The notes under the pieces: model-generated
What the model saw: only the letters and a program-made list of their open reading frames with translations
Databases searched by the model: none
What the model was told of the DNA's origin: nothing
Source: Fluviibacter sp964387485
Lineage (GTDB): Bacteria > Pseudomonadota > Gammaproteobacteria > Burkholderiales > Rhodocyclaceae
DNA length: 17,393 nucleotides
Direction: 5' to 3'
NCBI GenBank assembly: GCA_964387485.1
Contig: CAYLWV010000030.1
Span: forward strand, 1-17,393
Shown here: piece after piece, positions 6,692 through 14,348 of the stretch
Layout of the letters: each line of letters starts with the position of its first letter
Position numbering within the stretch: the first letter of the stretch is position 1
Made by a program: the position numbers and the translations under genes

Positions 6692-6752
6692 CAGTTTTGC
6701 ACCTTCGACAAATGCAGGTAAAAATAGTCAGATCATTGTAAAACGTCAACGT

Positions 6753-7199
6753 ATGAACATCGCTCAGTGGACTCTTTTAATTGGCGGCATCAGCGCTGCC
6801 ATTGCCGTCATACTTAATGCACTGGGTGCGCACGCTCTCAGCCCCACACTGAGCGCCAGCGGTATGCAGACCCTGTTTGCCACCGCAATCAATATTCACC
6901 AGATGCATGCGCTGGGGCTATTGCTGGTCGGGGTTCTCCTGATGCGCGCACCCAACAACCGGCTCTGGCAGATTGCCGCATGGCTGATTTTGGGCGGACA
7001 GCTCTTGTTTGCCGGCAACCTCTATTGGATCAGCCTGTACGGTCGCTCACCCGCACACTGGCTTACCCCAGTCGGTGGACTGTGCCTAATTCTGGGCTGG
7101 CTGGCTGTTGCAGCGGGCGCGCTTCGACGTACATCGGCGCGCACAGCAGACTCACTAAGTGCGGCGTACCAAGGCGACGCCCGCAACAGCGACCAGTAA
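6753..7199 (+). CDS. DUF423 family membrane protein
   Basis: I place the start at the in-frame ATG that begins MNIAQWTLLIGGISAAIAVILNALGAHAL, giving 148 residues. A longer reading frame starting near 6555 is open, but its first 66 residues are hydrophilic, opposite to the DUF2237 gene and unlike the family. The protein has four hydrophobic segments (about 5-27, 48-65, 72-92 and 100-122) and the family motifs LNALGAHAL, NIHQMHALGLL and PVGGLCLILGWLA. DUF423 proteins (YwdK/YgdD type) are small inner-membrane proteins of unknown function. The C-terminal tail of about 25 polar residues is longer than usual, and its last 45 coding bases overlap the 3' end of the opposing EamA gene. No clear Shine-Dalgarno is seen. 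Confidence 0.85.
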   Translation: MNIAQWTLLIGGISAAIAVILNALGAHALSPTLSASGMQTLFATAINIHQMHALGLLLVGVLLMRAPNNRLWQIAAWLILGGQLLFAGNLYWISLYGRSPAHWLTPVGGLCLILGWLAVAAGALRRTSARTADSLSAAYQGDARNSDQ

Positions 7200-8045
7200 A
7201 CCCATCAGGCTCATCAGCGACAGGGTTTCACCAAACAACCCCCAGGCAATCAGGGCGGTCACCGGTGGCACCAGATAAAACAGACTGGCGACATTAACCG
7301 CGCTGCCCTGCCGGATCAAATAATTCAGCAGGCTGATGGCGCCTAGAGACAACACCAGCACCAGCCATCCCAGGGCAAAGAAAAACTCCCCCGTAAAACG
7401 AACGTGAAAGCCCTCAACCAGCCACGCCACCGGTAAGGTCACCAGTGCTGCGGCCATAAACTGAACAACCGCACCGGTGCGCCAATCGAAATGCGGACAG
7501 AACCGCTTCTGATAGAGCGTACCCAGGGTAATACCCAACAAGGCCAATAAGGCGGGTACGGTGCCCGCCAGTGAAAACTCGCCCTCAATCCGGCCCGCCA
7601 GCACCATCGTCGTTCCCAGAATACCGAGAACCAACCCGAACCATTGACGTCCACGGACGGCGTCACCCAGAAACAACGTGGCCAGCAGTGCCGTCAGCAA
7701 AGGCTGCAAACCCACGAGTAGACTCACCACGCCCGCCGGCAGCCCCTGACCAATCGCCATGAACACACCACCCAGATACACGGCCTGGATCAGGCATCCG
7801 GCCACCGCCAGATGCCCCCAAAGACGCAAACTACCCGGCCAACGGGCACCGGTTGCCCAGGCCACCGTACTCATCAGCAGAATCACGGCTGCATAACGCA
7901 GCAGGAGAAAGGTCAGCGGTTCAGCATAAGGCAAGCCGTATTTGGCGCCGATAAATCCAGTGCTCCACAGGAACACAAACAGTAGCGGGTAAACACCACT
8001 GGCACGGCTGGCGCGGCTTGAAGCAGCAGATTGGATCGAGCTCAT
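7155..8045 (-). CDS. EamA/DMT-superfamily transporter
   Basis: A 296-residue protein with about ten hydrophobic helices arranged as two EamA repeats of five, the usual size for drug/metabolite transporters of the 10-TMS type in the inner membrane. Visible motifs include FLWSTGFIGAKYGLPYAEPLTFLLLRYA at the start of the first repeat, GLQPLLTALLATLFLGD at the end of the first repeat, and SLFYLVPPVTALIAWGLFGE followed by GLLVAVAGVALV in the second. The substrate cannot be predicted; amino acids, metabolites and amphipathic drugs are all known for the family. Its 3' end overlaps the DUF423 gene by 45 bases on the opposite strand, and its start is only 22 bases from the divergent hydrolase gene, so its promoter must overlap that gene. 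Confidence 0.9.
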   Translation of the reverse strand: MSSIQSAASSRASRASGVYPLLFVFLWSTGFIGAKYGLPYAEPLTFLLLRYAAVILLMSTVAWATGARWPGSLRLWGHLAVAGCLIQAVYLGGVFMAIGQGLPAGVVSLLVGLQPLLTALLATLFLGDAVRGRQWFGLVLGILGTTMVLAGRIEGEFSLAGTVPALLALLGITLGTLYQKRFCPHFDWRTGAVVQFMAAALVTLPVAWLVEGFHVRFTGEFFFALGWLVLVLSLGAISLLNYLIRQGSAVNVASLFYLVPPVTALIAWGLFGETLSLMSLMGLLVAVAGVALVRRT

Positions 8046-8067
8046 AGGCGAATGTTATCCTGTCACC

Positions 8068-9033
8068 ATGTCTTCTGCGCACCAACCAACAGACTGTATC
8101 GTTCACAGTACCCCCTGCACCATCACGGCGGTGGATGGCACAGCGCTGCAAGGGCATCTGTGGCGTGCGAACACGCAGCGACCGCATACGGCACTACTGA
8201 TCAATGCCGCCACCGGTGTGGTTGCCCGCTATTACAGCCGCTATGCGGCCTATCTGGCCCGTGCCGGTTTTCTGGTACTGACTTATGACTACCGCGGCAT
8301 TGGCCTGTCACGTCCGAAATCACTGCGCGGGTTCCGCGCGACCAAACATGATTGGGGCGCACTCGACTGCGAAGCTGCCCTGCAATTTCTGCATCAGCAA
8401 GCGCCGGATCTCCCCATGGGCGCGGTTTGTCACAGTATCGGTGGCTTTGCCCTGGGGCTGGCCCCGAGTGCCGCCTATGTTCAGCGAGCGCTCTTTGTTG
8501 GCTGTCAGTATGCTTACTGGCAGGACTACCGGCTATCGGTGCGTCTATTCATGTGGATGAACTGGCATTTGGTCATGCCGCTACTCACCAAGCTCTTCGG
8601 GTACTTTCCGGGCAAACGTCTGGGCTGGCTGGAAGACCTGCCGGCCGGTGTGGCCATGGAATGGGCAACACGCTTTCACCCGGCCTTTCACCGGCGCTAT
8701 CGGTCACTCCCCCACGCCCAACCAGCGGCTCACAATCAAATTCTGGAAACCCGCATGTCCGCCATTCAGGCAGATATTCTGGCCATCGCGGATATCCGTG
8801 ATCCTTTTGCCACCCCTGCGGCTACCCGCCGGCTACTCGCCTATTTCCGGCAAAGTCATCGGGAGTTCGCCCGGATCGACGCCCGTCGTCACCAGCTTCC
8901 GAAACTGGGGCACTTCGGCTTCTTCCACGACCGATTTGCCAACAGCCTATGGCCGCAAAGCCTGGCCTGGCTGCAGGGTGAAGCACACCCCTGGCCACGC
9001 AACTTCGACTGGCCCGCAGACAGCGCACCATGA
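8068..9033 (+). CDS. Alpha/beta-hydrolase, COG4757-like
   Basis: A 321-residue cytoplasmic alpha/beta-hydrolase of unknown substrate. The core shows YLARAGFLVLTYDYRGIGLS (about 62-81), a family hallmark strand and loop, then the nucleophile elbow VCHSIGG with Ser123. An acidic residue in ADIRDPFATP (D242 or D245) and His282 in LGHFGFFHDRF complete a plausible Ser-Asp-His triad. The elbow usually reads GHSxGG; here Cys121 takes the place of the first Gly. DYRGIGLSRP, a middle Trp-rich lid region (about 145-200) and GHFGFF recall predicted hydrolases of COG4757. The stop codon overlaps the start of the next MFS gene (ATGA), which indicates translational coupling: the hydrolase may act on the substrate or product of that transporter. 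No strong Shine-Dalgarno precedes the ATG. Confidence 0.82.
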   Translation: MSSAHQPTDCIVHSTPCTITAVDGTALQGHLWRANTQRPHTALLINAATGVVARYYSRYAAYLARAGFLVLTYDYRGIGLSRPKSLRGFRATKHDWGALDCEAALQFLHQQAPDLPMGAVCHSIGGFALGLAPSAAYVQRALFVGCQYAYWQDYRLSVRLFMWMNWHLVMPLLTKLFGYFPGKRLGWLEDLPAGVAMEWATRFHPAFHRRYRSLPHAQPAAHNQILETRMSAIQADILAIADIRDPFATPAATRRLLAYFRQSHREFARIDARRHQLPKLGHFGFFHDRFANSLWPQSLAWLQGEAHPWPRNFDWPADSAP

Positions 9034-10229
9034 CAGCACCCACCGAACTCCAGGTCGGCACCGCCGAATTCCGCCGGGCCAACTGGGCCCTGGTCCTCGG
9101 CGGCTTTGCCTGCTTTACGCTGCTCTATGGCACACAGCCCATTCTCCCGCAGTTCACCGAGGCCTTTGCCATCTCGCCGACCCTGGCCAGCCTGACGGTG
9201 TCGGCAGGTACGCTGGCGCTCGCCTTTCTCCTGATTCCGCTGAGCATGCTGTCAGACCGTTACGGCCGGGCGCCGCTCATGAAAGCAGCGCTGCTCGGTG
9301 CCACCCTGTTTGCTTGGGCTTCAGCGCTGGCACCCGATTTTGAATGGCTGGTCATGACCCGCGCCGGTGTCGGTGCATGTATTGCCGCCCTGCCTGCTGC
9401 AGCCATGGCCTATCTGGGTGAAGAAATCGCACCGGGTGCCCGTGGGCGCGTCATGGGCATGTACATCGCCGGCAATGCCCTAGGCGGTATGTTCGGGCGT
9501 TTTCTCTCGGCGCTGGTGACTCAATACAGTAACTGGCACTGGGGACTGGCGGCACTGGCCCTCACTGGGGTCGTGTGTACCGTACTGTTCTGGCGTCTAT
9601 TACCGCCGGCACGGCATTTCCAGAGCCGGTCTCTGGCTCCGCAGGTCTTGTGGACCGATATCCGACGAATCTATGCCGACCCCGGGCTTCCCTGGTTGTT
9701 CGCAACCGCATTCCTGATCATGGGCGCTTTTGTCAGCATCTACAATTACCTGGGTTTCCGCCTCAGCGCGGCGCCTTATGACCTCGGTCCGGCCGCCATT
9801 GGCACCGTGTTTCTGCTCTACGCCGTCGGTAGCGCGTCCTCAGCCTGGGCCGGCCATCTGGCGGATCGATATGGACGCGGCAAAATCATGCTCGGCATGA
9901 TCAGCGCCATGGCCGTGGGCGTGCTGGCCACCCTGGATTCCAGCCTCGGCATCATCGTGCTGGGGCTGGCCATTTTTACCTTTGGTTATTTCGCCACCCA
10001 TGCCATCGCCAGCGGCTGGGTGGGCTTTCGTGCGGGAGCACGGCGCGGTCTGGTGTCTGCCCTCTATCTATCGAGCTATTATCTGGGCAGCAGCTTCCTG
10101 GGCAGCACTTCGGGCCCTCTCTGGACGAACTACCAGTGGCCGGGCATGGTCATCGGCCTGATGCTCTGTGTCAGCTTGGTGTTCGCCATCGGGCTTTATC
10201 TGACCCGACTCGAACATACTGGCCGCTGA
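9030..10229 (+). CDS. MFS transporter, YnfM/AraJ-like
   Basis: A 399-residue, 12-helix major facilitator of normal length. The loop motif between helices 2 and 3 reads LSDRYGRAPLMK, its counterpart in the second half is LADRYGRGKIML, and TRAGVGACIAALPAAAMAYLGEE covers the helix 4-5 region. FLIMGAFVSIYNYLGFRLSAAPYDL and GSASSAWAGHLADRYGR resemble the YnfM-type drug:H+ antiporter branch. It starts within the last codon of the hydrolase gene (ATGA overlap), so the two are probably co-translated. Such exporters are often annotated as putative drug or sugar efflux; the sequence gives no substrate. The 3' end lies in a hairpin that also covers the stop codon. Confidence 0.9.
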   Translation: MTAPTELQVGTAEFRRANWALVLGGFACFTLLYGTQPILPQFTEAFAISPTLASLTVSAGTLALAFLLIPLSMLSDRYGRAPLMKAALLGATLFAWASALAPDFEWLVMTRAGVGACIAALPAAAMAYLGEEIAPGARGRVMGMYIAGNALGGMFGRFLSALVTQYSNWHWGLAALALTGVVCTVLFWRLLPPARHFQSRSLAPQVLWTDIRRIYADPGLPWLFATAFLIMGAFVSIYNYLGFRLSAAPYDLGPAAIGTVFLLYAVGSASSAWAGHLADRYGRGKIMLGMISAMAVGVLATLDSSLGIIVLGLAIFTFGYFATHAIASGWVGFRAGARRGLVSALYLSSYYLGSSFLGSTSGPLWTNYQWPGMVIGLMLCVSLVFAIGLYLTRLEHTGR

Positions 10230-10260
10230 AGGTCTAGGCCACAAAACCTTCAGCCGCCAG
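10219..10260. terminator. Hairpin spanning the MFS stop codon, possible terminator
   Basis: CTGGC (10219-10223) plus GCTGAAGGT (10225-10233) pair with ACCTTCAGC (10246-10254) plus GCCAG (10256-10260), leaving one C-C mismatch and a 12-base loop. It covers the MFS TGA and faces the end of the secreted-protein gene 9 bases away. There is no T-run on either strand, so termination is only a possibility. Confidence 0.4.
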
Positions 10261-10268
10261 CAATTCCC

Positions 10269-10682
10269 TTACGGACGCGGCGTATAGACGCCCTCGACCG
10301 CCTTCAACGCGGCGCGGTTCTCTTCATTGGTGCCACAGCCACCTTTGAGCCCATGAATCACCAGCGCCTGCGGCTCATTGCGGATGTAGAACACGCACTG
10401 ACCGTTTTCATTGGCATACAGAAATTCGTCCGGCTTGTCTGTCCGAGTCGCCCAGCCCCACAGGCTGACACAACCCGCCGGGCCATTGGCACAACCATCA
10501 CCGGGGACAATATTGCCGGCCGCCAGCTTGAAATTGACACCGCTGTTACTCAAACCGGTCATACGTAGCTCGGCGTGGTTGCCCTTGAGAAACAGGCCCG
10601 ACAGATTAGTCTCCAGAGAGCCCGCGAGCGCTGCGCCGGACAGTAAGGCGCCGGCTATCAACAGCGAATTTTTTTTCATCAT
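10269..10682 (-). CDS. Small secreted protein with signal peptide, unknown function
   Basis: A 137-residue protein that I do not recognise. The first 20 residues are a classical Sec signal peptide (MMKKNSLLIAGALLSGAALA, cleavage expected after ALA), so the mature part of about 117 residues should be periplasmic or outside. It has four cysteines (64, 71, 96, 116), which could form two disulfides, and is rich in Gly and Asn. A good GAGGAAAG ribosome-binding site precedes two consecutive ATG codons; the second gives a more usual 7-base spacing and may be the real start, changing the protein by one residue. It diverges from a lipoprotein gene around a perfect dyad at 10700-10717. Confidence 0.75.
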   Translation of the reverse strand: MMKKNSLLIAGALLSGAALAGSLETNLSGLFLKGNHAELRMTGLSNSGVNFKLAAGNIVPGDGCANGPAGCVSLWGWATRTDKPDEFLYANENGQCVFYIRNEPQALVIHGLKGGCGTNEENRAALKAVEGVYTPRP

Positions 10683-10699
10683 GCTTTCCTCTTGAGAAT

Positions 10700-10717
10700 C
10701 GGATCGTTCACGATCCG
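10700..10717. promoter_or_regulatory. Palindromic operator candidate between two exported-protein genes
   Basis: CGGATCGT (10700-10707) and ACGATCCG (10710-10717) are perfect inverted arms around a TC spacer. The dyad sits 18-35 bases upstream of the secreted-protein start and about 50 bases upstream of the lipoprotein start. It could be a repressor or activator site for one or both genes; no regulator is identified. Confidence 0.4.
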
Positions 10718-10768
10718 GCGATATGCATTAAGCTTACGCCATTCTACGATTGAACAGACAAGGTTCAC

Positions 10769-11023
10769 ATGTTGCGTTGTACCCTCCTCGCGCTGACGCT
10801 GCTCCTCACCGCCTGCGCTGGCCCTAAAGTATTGAACCAGACGCCGGACAGCATCACCTTTGCGTTTCCCAGTGGTCGCCACGGCGTTGAAGACGTCAAG
10901 GAAGATGCCGAGCTGTACTGCCGCAAACGCGGCCTCCATGCGGAATTACGTGGCGACAAATCCTGCACGGCAGAATGCCTGAGCTGCCCCCTGCAGTGTC
11001 GCGCCACCTTTCTCTGCCGCTAA
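10769..11023 (+). CDS. Small Cys-rich lipoprotein
   Basis: An 84-residue protein with a clear type II signal peptide: positively charged start, hydrophobic stretch TLLALTLLL and lipobox LTAC with Cys16 as the lipidation site, so the mature protein of 69 residues is membrane-anchored. Ala17 after the Cys favours the outer membrane by the usual sorting rule. The mature part carries six further cysteines (51, 66, 70, 73, 77, 83), four of them in a tight C-x3-C-x2-C-x3-C block. The DAELYC...G pattern and the ending TxxC recall small proteobacterial lipoproteins with two cysteines, into which the extra Cys block seems inserted. AAGG five bases before the ATG supports the start. It is 21 bases upstream of the ABC-F gene and may share its transcript. 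Function unknown. Confidence 0.75.
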   Translation: MLRCTLLALTLLLTACAGPKVLNQTPDSITFAFPSGRHGVEDVKEDAELYCRKRGLHAELRGDKSCTAECLSCPLQCRATFLCR

Positions 11024-11044
11024 CCGCACACCCCGACTGATCGC

Positions 11045-12985
11045 ATGATTACCTTGAAAAACCTGACGCTGCGCCGTGGCGCGCGCGTCTTGATTGACGA
11101 TGCCAGCTGCACCATCAACCCCGGCGAGCGGGTGGGCCTGGTCGGCCGTAACGGTGCCGGCAAATCCACCCTGTTTGCACTCCTCAATGGCACGCTGCAT
11201 GAAGACCGCGGCGATTTCAGCATCCCGACCCAGTGGCAAATGGCCCAGGTCGCCCAGGACATGCCGGAAACCGAAGACAGCGCCACACGTTTCGTCATCG
11301 AAGGCGACACGCGCCTCATGGCCGCCGAAGCCGAAGTTGCCGCCGCTGAAGCCAGTAATGACGGCGAACGCATGGGCCACGCCTATGCCTTACTAAATGA
11401 TGTCGGTGCACACGATGCCCAGGCCCGCGCCCAGGCGCTGATTCTCGGCCTTGGCTTCAAAACCAGCGAGCTCAATCAGCCGGTCAACAGTTTCTCGGGT
11501 GGCTGGCGTATGCGTCTGCAACTGGCCCGGGCACTGATGTGCCCCTCTGACCTGCTGCTGCTCGACGAACCCACCAACCACCTCGACCTGGATGCGCTGG
11601 TCTGGCTCGAAGCCTGGCTCAAACGCTATACCGGAACGCTCATCGTCATCAGCCATGACCGCGAGTTTCTCGATGCCGTCACCAACGTCACCATCCATAT
11701 CGACCATGGCAAGCTCGTGCGCTATGGTGGCAACTACAGCGCCTTCGAAGACCTGCGAGCCGAGCAGCTGACGATTCAGCAAGCCTCCTTTGCCAAACAG
11801 CAGGAGAAAATTGCGCACCTGCAGTCTTTCATCAACCGCTTCAAAGCCAAAGCCAGCAAAGCCAAACAGGCGCAGAGCCGGGTCAAGGCCCTGGAGCGTA
11901 TGGAAAAAATCGCCCCGGTCCTGGCTGATGCGGAATTCAGCTTCACGTTTGACGAACCGGGTGCACTGCCCAACCCCATGCTGGCCATGGAAGATGCCAG
12001 CTTCGGTTACCCGCCCCCGGCGGATGCCGCACCGGGCACCCCGTCTACCATCATCGTTCAGCACGTTAACCGCTCAGTCCTCGCTGGTCAGCGCATCGGC
12101 ATTCTGGGCGCCAATGGTCAGGGTAAGTCAACGCTGGTTAAAACCATTGCACAAACCCTGCCAGTGCAGAGCGGCCAGGTCGTTGAAGGCCGAGGCCTGA
12201 CGATTGGCTATTTCGCGCAGCAGGAACTGGATGTGCTTTCCGCCAACAGCACCCCACTAGAACACATGATTCGCCTGGCCAAAGAAGCGCTGACCAATGG
12301 TGCGACCGGTCGTGACACGCGCCAGCAGTCATTGCGCACCTACCTGGGCACCTTCAACTTTAGTGGTGACCAGGTCATGCAGGCGGTAGGCACCATGAGC
12401 GGTGGTGAAAAAGCCCGCCTGGTGCTGGCCATGATTGTCTGGCAACGTCCGAATCTGCTGCTGCTCGATGAACCCACCAACCATCTCGATTTGGCAACAC
12501 GAGAAGCCCTCGGTATGGCGCTCAACGAGTTCGAAGGCACTGTCATGCTGGTCAGCCATGATCGTGCACTCTTACGTTCCGTCTGCGATACCTTCTGGCT
12601 GGTGGCGCGTGGCGGTGTCAGTGACTTTGACGGGGATCTCGATGACTACCAGCAATATCTGCTGGAAGAAGCTAAACGGCAGCGCGAAGCTGCCTCACCG
12701 GCCAAAACACCGGCCAAGATAGCCACCACTGCATCAGCCACCAAAGCCAAGCCGAACACGAACCGTTTAAAAGGTCTGCAACGTGACTTGGAAAAACTGG
12801 ATCAGCAGATCGCCCGTCTTCAGCAAAACCGCGCCGATCAGGAAGCAGCACTCGCCGGAACGACCGATGCAGCAAGCATTACCGAGACCGGCAATAAACT
12901 GCATCGCATCCAGCAGGAACTGGATGCCCTCGAAGCACGTTGGCTGACCCTGGCCGAAGATATCGAGGCCTGCCAGGCCGCCTGA
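11045..12985 (+). CDS. yheS: ABC-F family ATPase, YheS-like
   Basis: A 646-residue soluble protein with two ATP-binding cassettes and no membrane helices, as in the ribosome-associated ABC-F family. The first domain has Walker A GRNGAGKST (34-42), signature FSGGW (150-154) and Walker B LLLLDEPTNHLD (D174/E175). A charged linker (about 235-310, including FKAKASKAKQAQSRVKALERM) is the P-site tRNA-interaction motif region. The second domain has GANGQGKST (355-363), signature MSGGE (451-455) and D475/E476. A Lys/Ala/Gln-rich coiled coil forms the C-terminus (about 545-646). The sequence follows E. coli YheS closely, for example SGGWRMRL, KAKQAQSR and DGDLDDYQQ, more than Uup or EttA. A Pro/Ala-rich insert (about residues 322-336) near the start of domain 2 is unusual. 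No Shine-Dalgarno is visible, so translation may depend on the upstream lipoprotein gene. Confidence 0.93.
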   Translation: MITLKNLTLRRGARVLIDDASCTINPGERVGLVGRNGAGKSTLFALLNGTLHEDRGDFSIPTQWQMAQVAQDMPETEDSATRFVIEGDTRLMAAEAEVAAAEASNDGERMGHAYALLNDVGAHDAQARAQALILGLGFKTSELNQPVNSFSGGWRMRLQLARALMCPSDLLLLDEPTNHLDLDALVWLEAWLKRYTGTLIVISHDREFLDAVTNVTIHIDHGKLVRYGGNYSAFEDLRAEQLTIQQASFAKQQEKIAHLQSFINRFKAKASKAKQAQSRVKALERMEKIAPVLADAEFSFTFDEPGALPNPMLAMEDASFGYPPPADAAPGTPSTIIVQHVNRSVLAGQRIGILGANGQGKSTLVKTIAQTLPVQSGQVVEGRGLTIGYFAQQELDVLSANSTPLEHMIRLAKEALTNGATGRDTRQQSLRTYLGTFNFSGDQVMQAVGTMSGGEKARLVLAMIVWQRPNLLLLDEPTNHLDLATREALGMALNEFEGTVMLVSHDRALLRSVCDTFWLVARGGVSDFDGDLDDYQQYLLEEAKRQREAASPAKTPAKIATTASATKAKPNTNRLKGLQRDLEKLDQQIARLQQNRADQEAALAGTTDAASITETGNKLHRIQQELDALEARWLTLAEDIEACQAA

Positions 12986-13008
12986 CCGCTCATTGATCGG
13001 ATGCCCCC

Positions 13009-14292
13009 ATGGACACACTCACCCTGATTGCTGTTGCACTGCTTGCCGCCCTGGCCGGTGCCGCCATCGGCCTCCTGCTCGGACGCGCCCGTACGGCCGC
13101 TGCGGAGGCCAAAGCCGAGCGGCTGCCCCAATTAGAAGGCCGGCTCATAGAATCCGAGCAGCAAGTCACCGCGCTCAACGCCCAGGTCGCGGCACTCAGC
13201 ACGCAGCTGACACAGGAACGTAACCAGAGCAAGGAAAAGCTGGCCCTGCTGCAAGGTGCGCGGGACGAACTAACGCTGCAGTTCAAAACACTGGCCAACG
13301 ACATTCTGGAAGAGAAGTCGAAACGCTTCAGCGAGCAGAACCAGCAGAGCCTGGGTCAGTTACTGGACCCGCTTAAAACCAAGTTGCAGGAATTCCAGGG
13401 TAAGGTGGAACAGGTCTACGTGCAGGAGGGCAAAGACCGCACCGCACTGGCCGAACAGGTGCGCCAGCTGATGGAACTCAACCGTACCGTCAGCCAAGAA
13501 GCCAACAACCTGACCAAAGCCCTTAAAGGCTCCAACAAAGCCCAGGGTAACTGGGGTGAACTGGTTCTGGAACGTGTGTTGGAAAGCTCCGGCCTGCGCA
13601 AGGGTGAAGAATATGATGTCCAGGAAAGCCATACCCTGGCCGATGGTCGCCGACTGCAACCCGATGTAGTCGTTCACCTGCCCGAAGACCGGCATCTGGT
13701 CATTGATGCCAAAGCCACACTGATTGCGTATGAAGACTACGCCAACGCCGAAGACGAAAAACACCGGGATGCTGCACTCAAACGCCACCTCGACGCCGTG
13801 CGCACGCACATCAAAGGCCTCTCGGACAAAAACTATCAGGATCTGTATGGCCTGAAGTCGCTGGACTTCGTCCTCATGTTTATCCCGATTGAGCCGGCCT
13901 TCATGCTCGCCGTGACGCATGATCGCGAGCTGTTCATGGATGCCTGGAACAAGAACGTGCTGCTCGTCAGTCCCTCCACGCTGCTCTTCGTGGTACGCAC
14001 GGTAGCCAATCTCTGGCGCCAGGAAGCGCAGAACCGCAACGCCCAGGATATTGCCAAGCGTGGCGCCGAGCTCTATGACAAGCTAGCCGGTTTTGTGGAA
14101 GACATGGAATCTCTGGGCAACCGACTGAGCCAGGCACAAAAGGATTACGACGGCGCCATCAACAAACTGTCGACCGGGCGCGGCAACCTGATCCGCCAGG
14201 CCGAAATGCTGAAAAAGCTGGGCGTCAAACCCAGTAAATCGCTACCGACGCCGATGGTAGAACAGGCCAATGATGCGGCGGATATGGAATAA
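13009..14292 (+). CDS. rmuC: DNA recombination protein RmuC
   Basis: A 427-residue protein of the RmuC family, which limits recombination at inverted repeats and carries a predicted nuclease domain. An N-terminal membrane helix (about 4-25) is followed by a long coiled coil (about 30-130) and the RmuC domain (about 135-400). Within it NWGELVLERVLESSGLRKGEEYDVQ is the family signature, and LQPDVVVHLPEDRHLVIDAKATL holds the restriction-like residues D219, D233 and K235 of a PD-(D/E)XK site. FVLMFIPIEPAFMLAV and VSPSTLLFVVRTVANLWRQE are also typical. Length is close to other proteobacterial members. It starts 23 bases after the ABC-F gene on the same strand, so they are probably co-transcribed. 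The exact cellular DNA substrate is not established. Confidence 0.95.
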   Translation: MDTLTLIAVALLAALAGAAIGLLLGRARTAAAEAKAERLPQLEGRLIESEQQVTALNAQVAALSTQLTQERNQSKEKLALLQGARDELTLQFKTLANDILEEKSKRFSEQNQQSLGQLLDPLKTKLQEFQGKVEQVYVQEGKDRTALAEQVRQLMELNRTVSQEANNLTKALKGSNKAQGNWGELVLERVLESSGLRKGEEYDVQESHTLADGRRLQPDVVVHLPEDRHLVIDAKATLIAYEDYANAEDEKHRDAALKRHLDAVRTHIKGLSDKNYQDLYGLKSLDFVLMFIPIEPAFMLAVTHDRELFMDAWNKNVLLVSPSTLLFVVRTVANLWRQEAQNRNAQDIAKRGAELYDKLAGFVEDMESLGNRLSQAQKDYDGAINKLSTGRGNLIRQAEMLKKLGVKPSKSLPTPMVEQANDAADME

Positions 14293-14348
14293 CCCCTAAG
14301 GCATCAACCAAGATGGCATCAACTCAAACTCAGTGCGCTTGATTCAGC

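Noticed and set aside
6555..6752. An upstream extension of the DUF423 reading frame
   Set aside because: The 66 extra residues are polar, lie antisense to the DUF2237 gene and have no counterpart in DUF423 proteins, which begin at the first membrane helix.
13360..13920. A 186-codon minus-strand frame opposite rmuC, and a similar 223-codon frame at 11393-12064 opposite the ABC-F gene
   Set aside because: Both mirror well-supported genes; their Phe/Gly/Gln-rich translations reflect codon bias on the other strand, and neither has domain features.
14300..14323. Direct repeat GGCATCAAC at 14300-14308 and 14315-14323
   Set aside because: Only nine bases, two copies, in a 56-base gap between convergent genes; no element or target-site duplication is attached to it.
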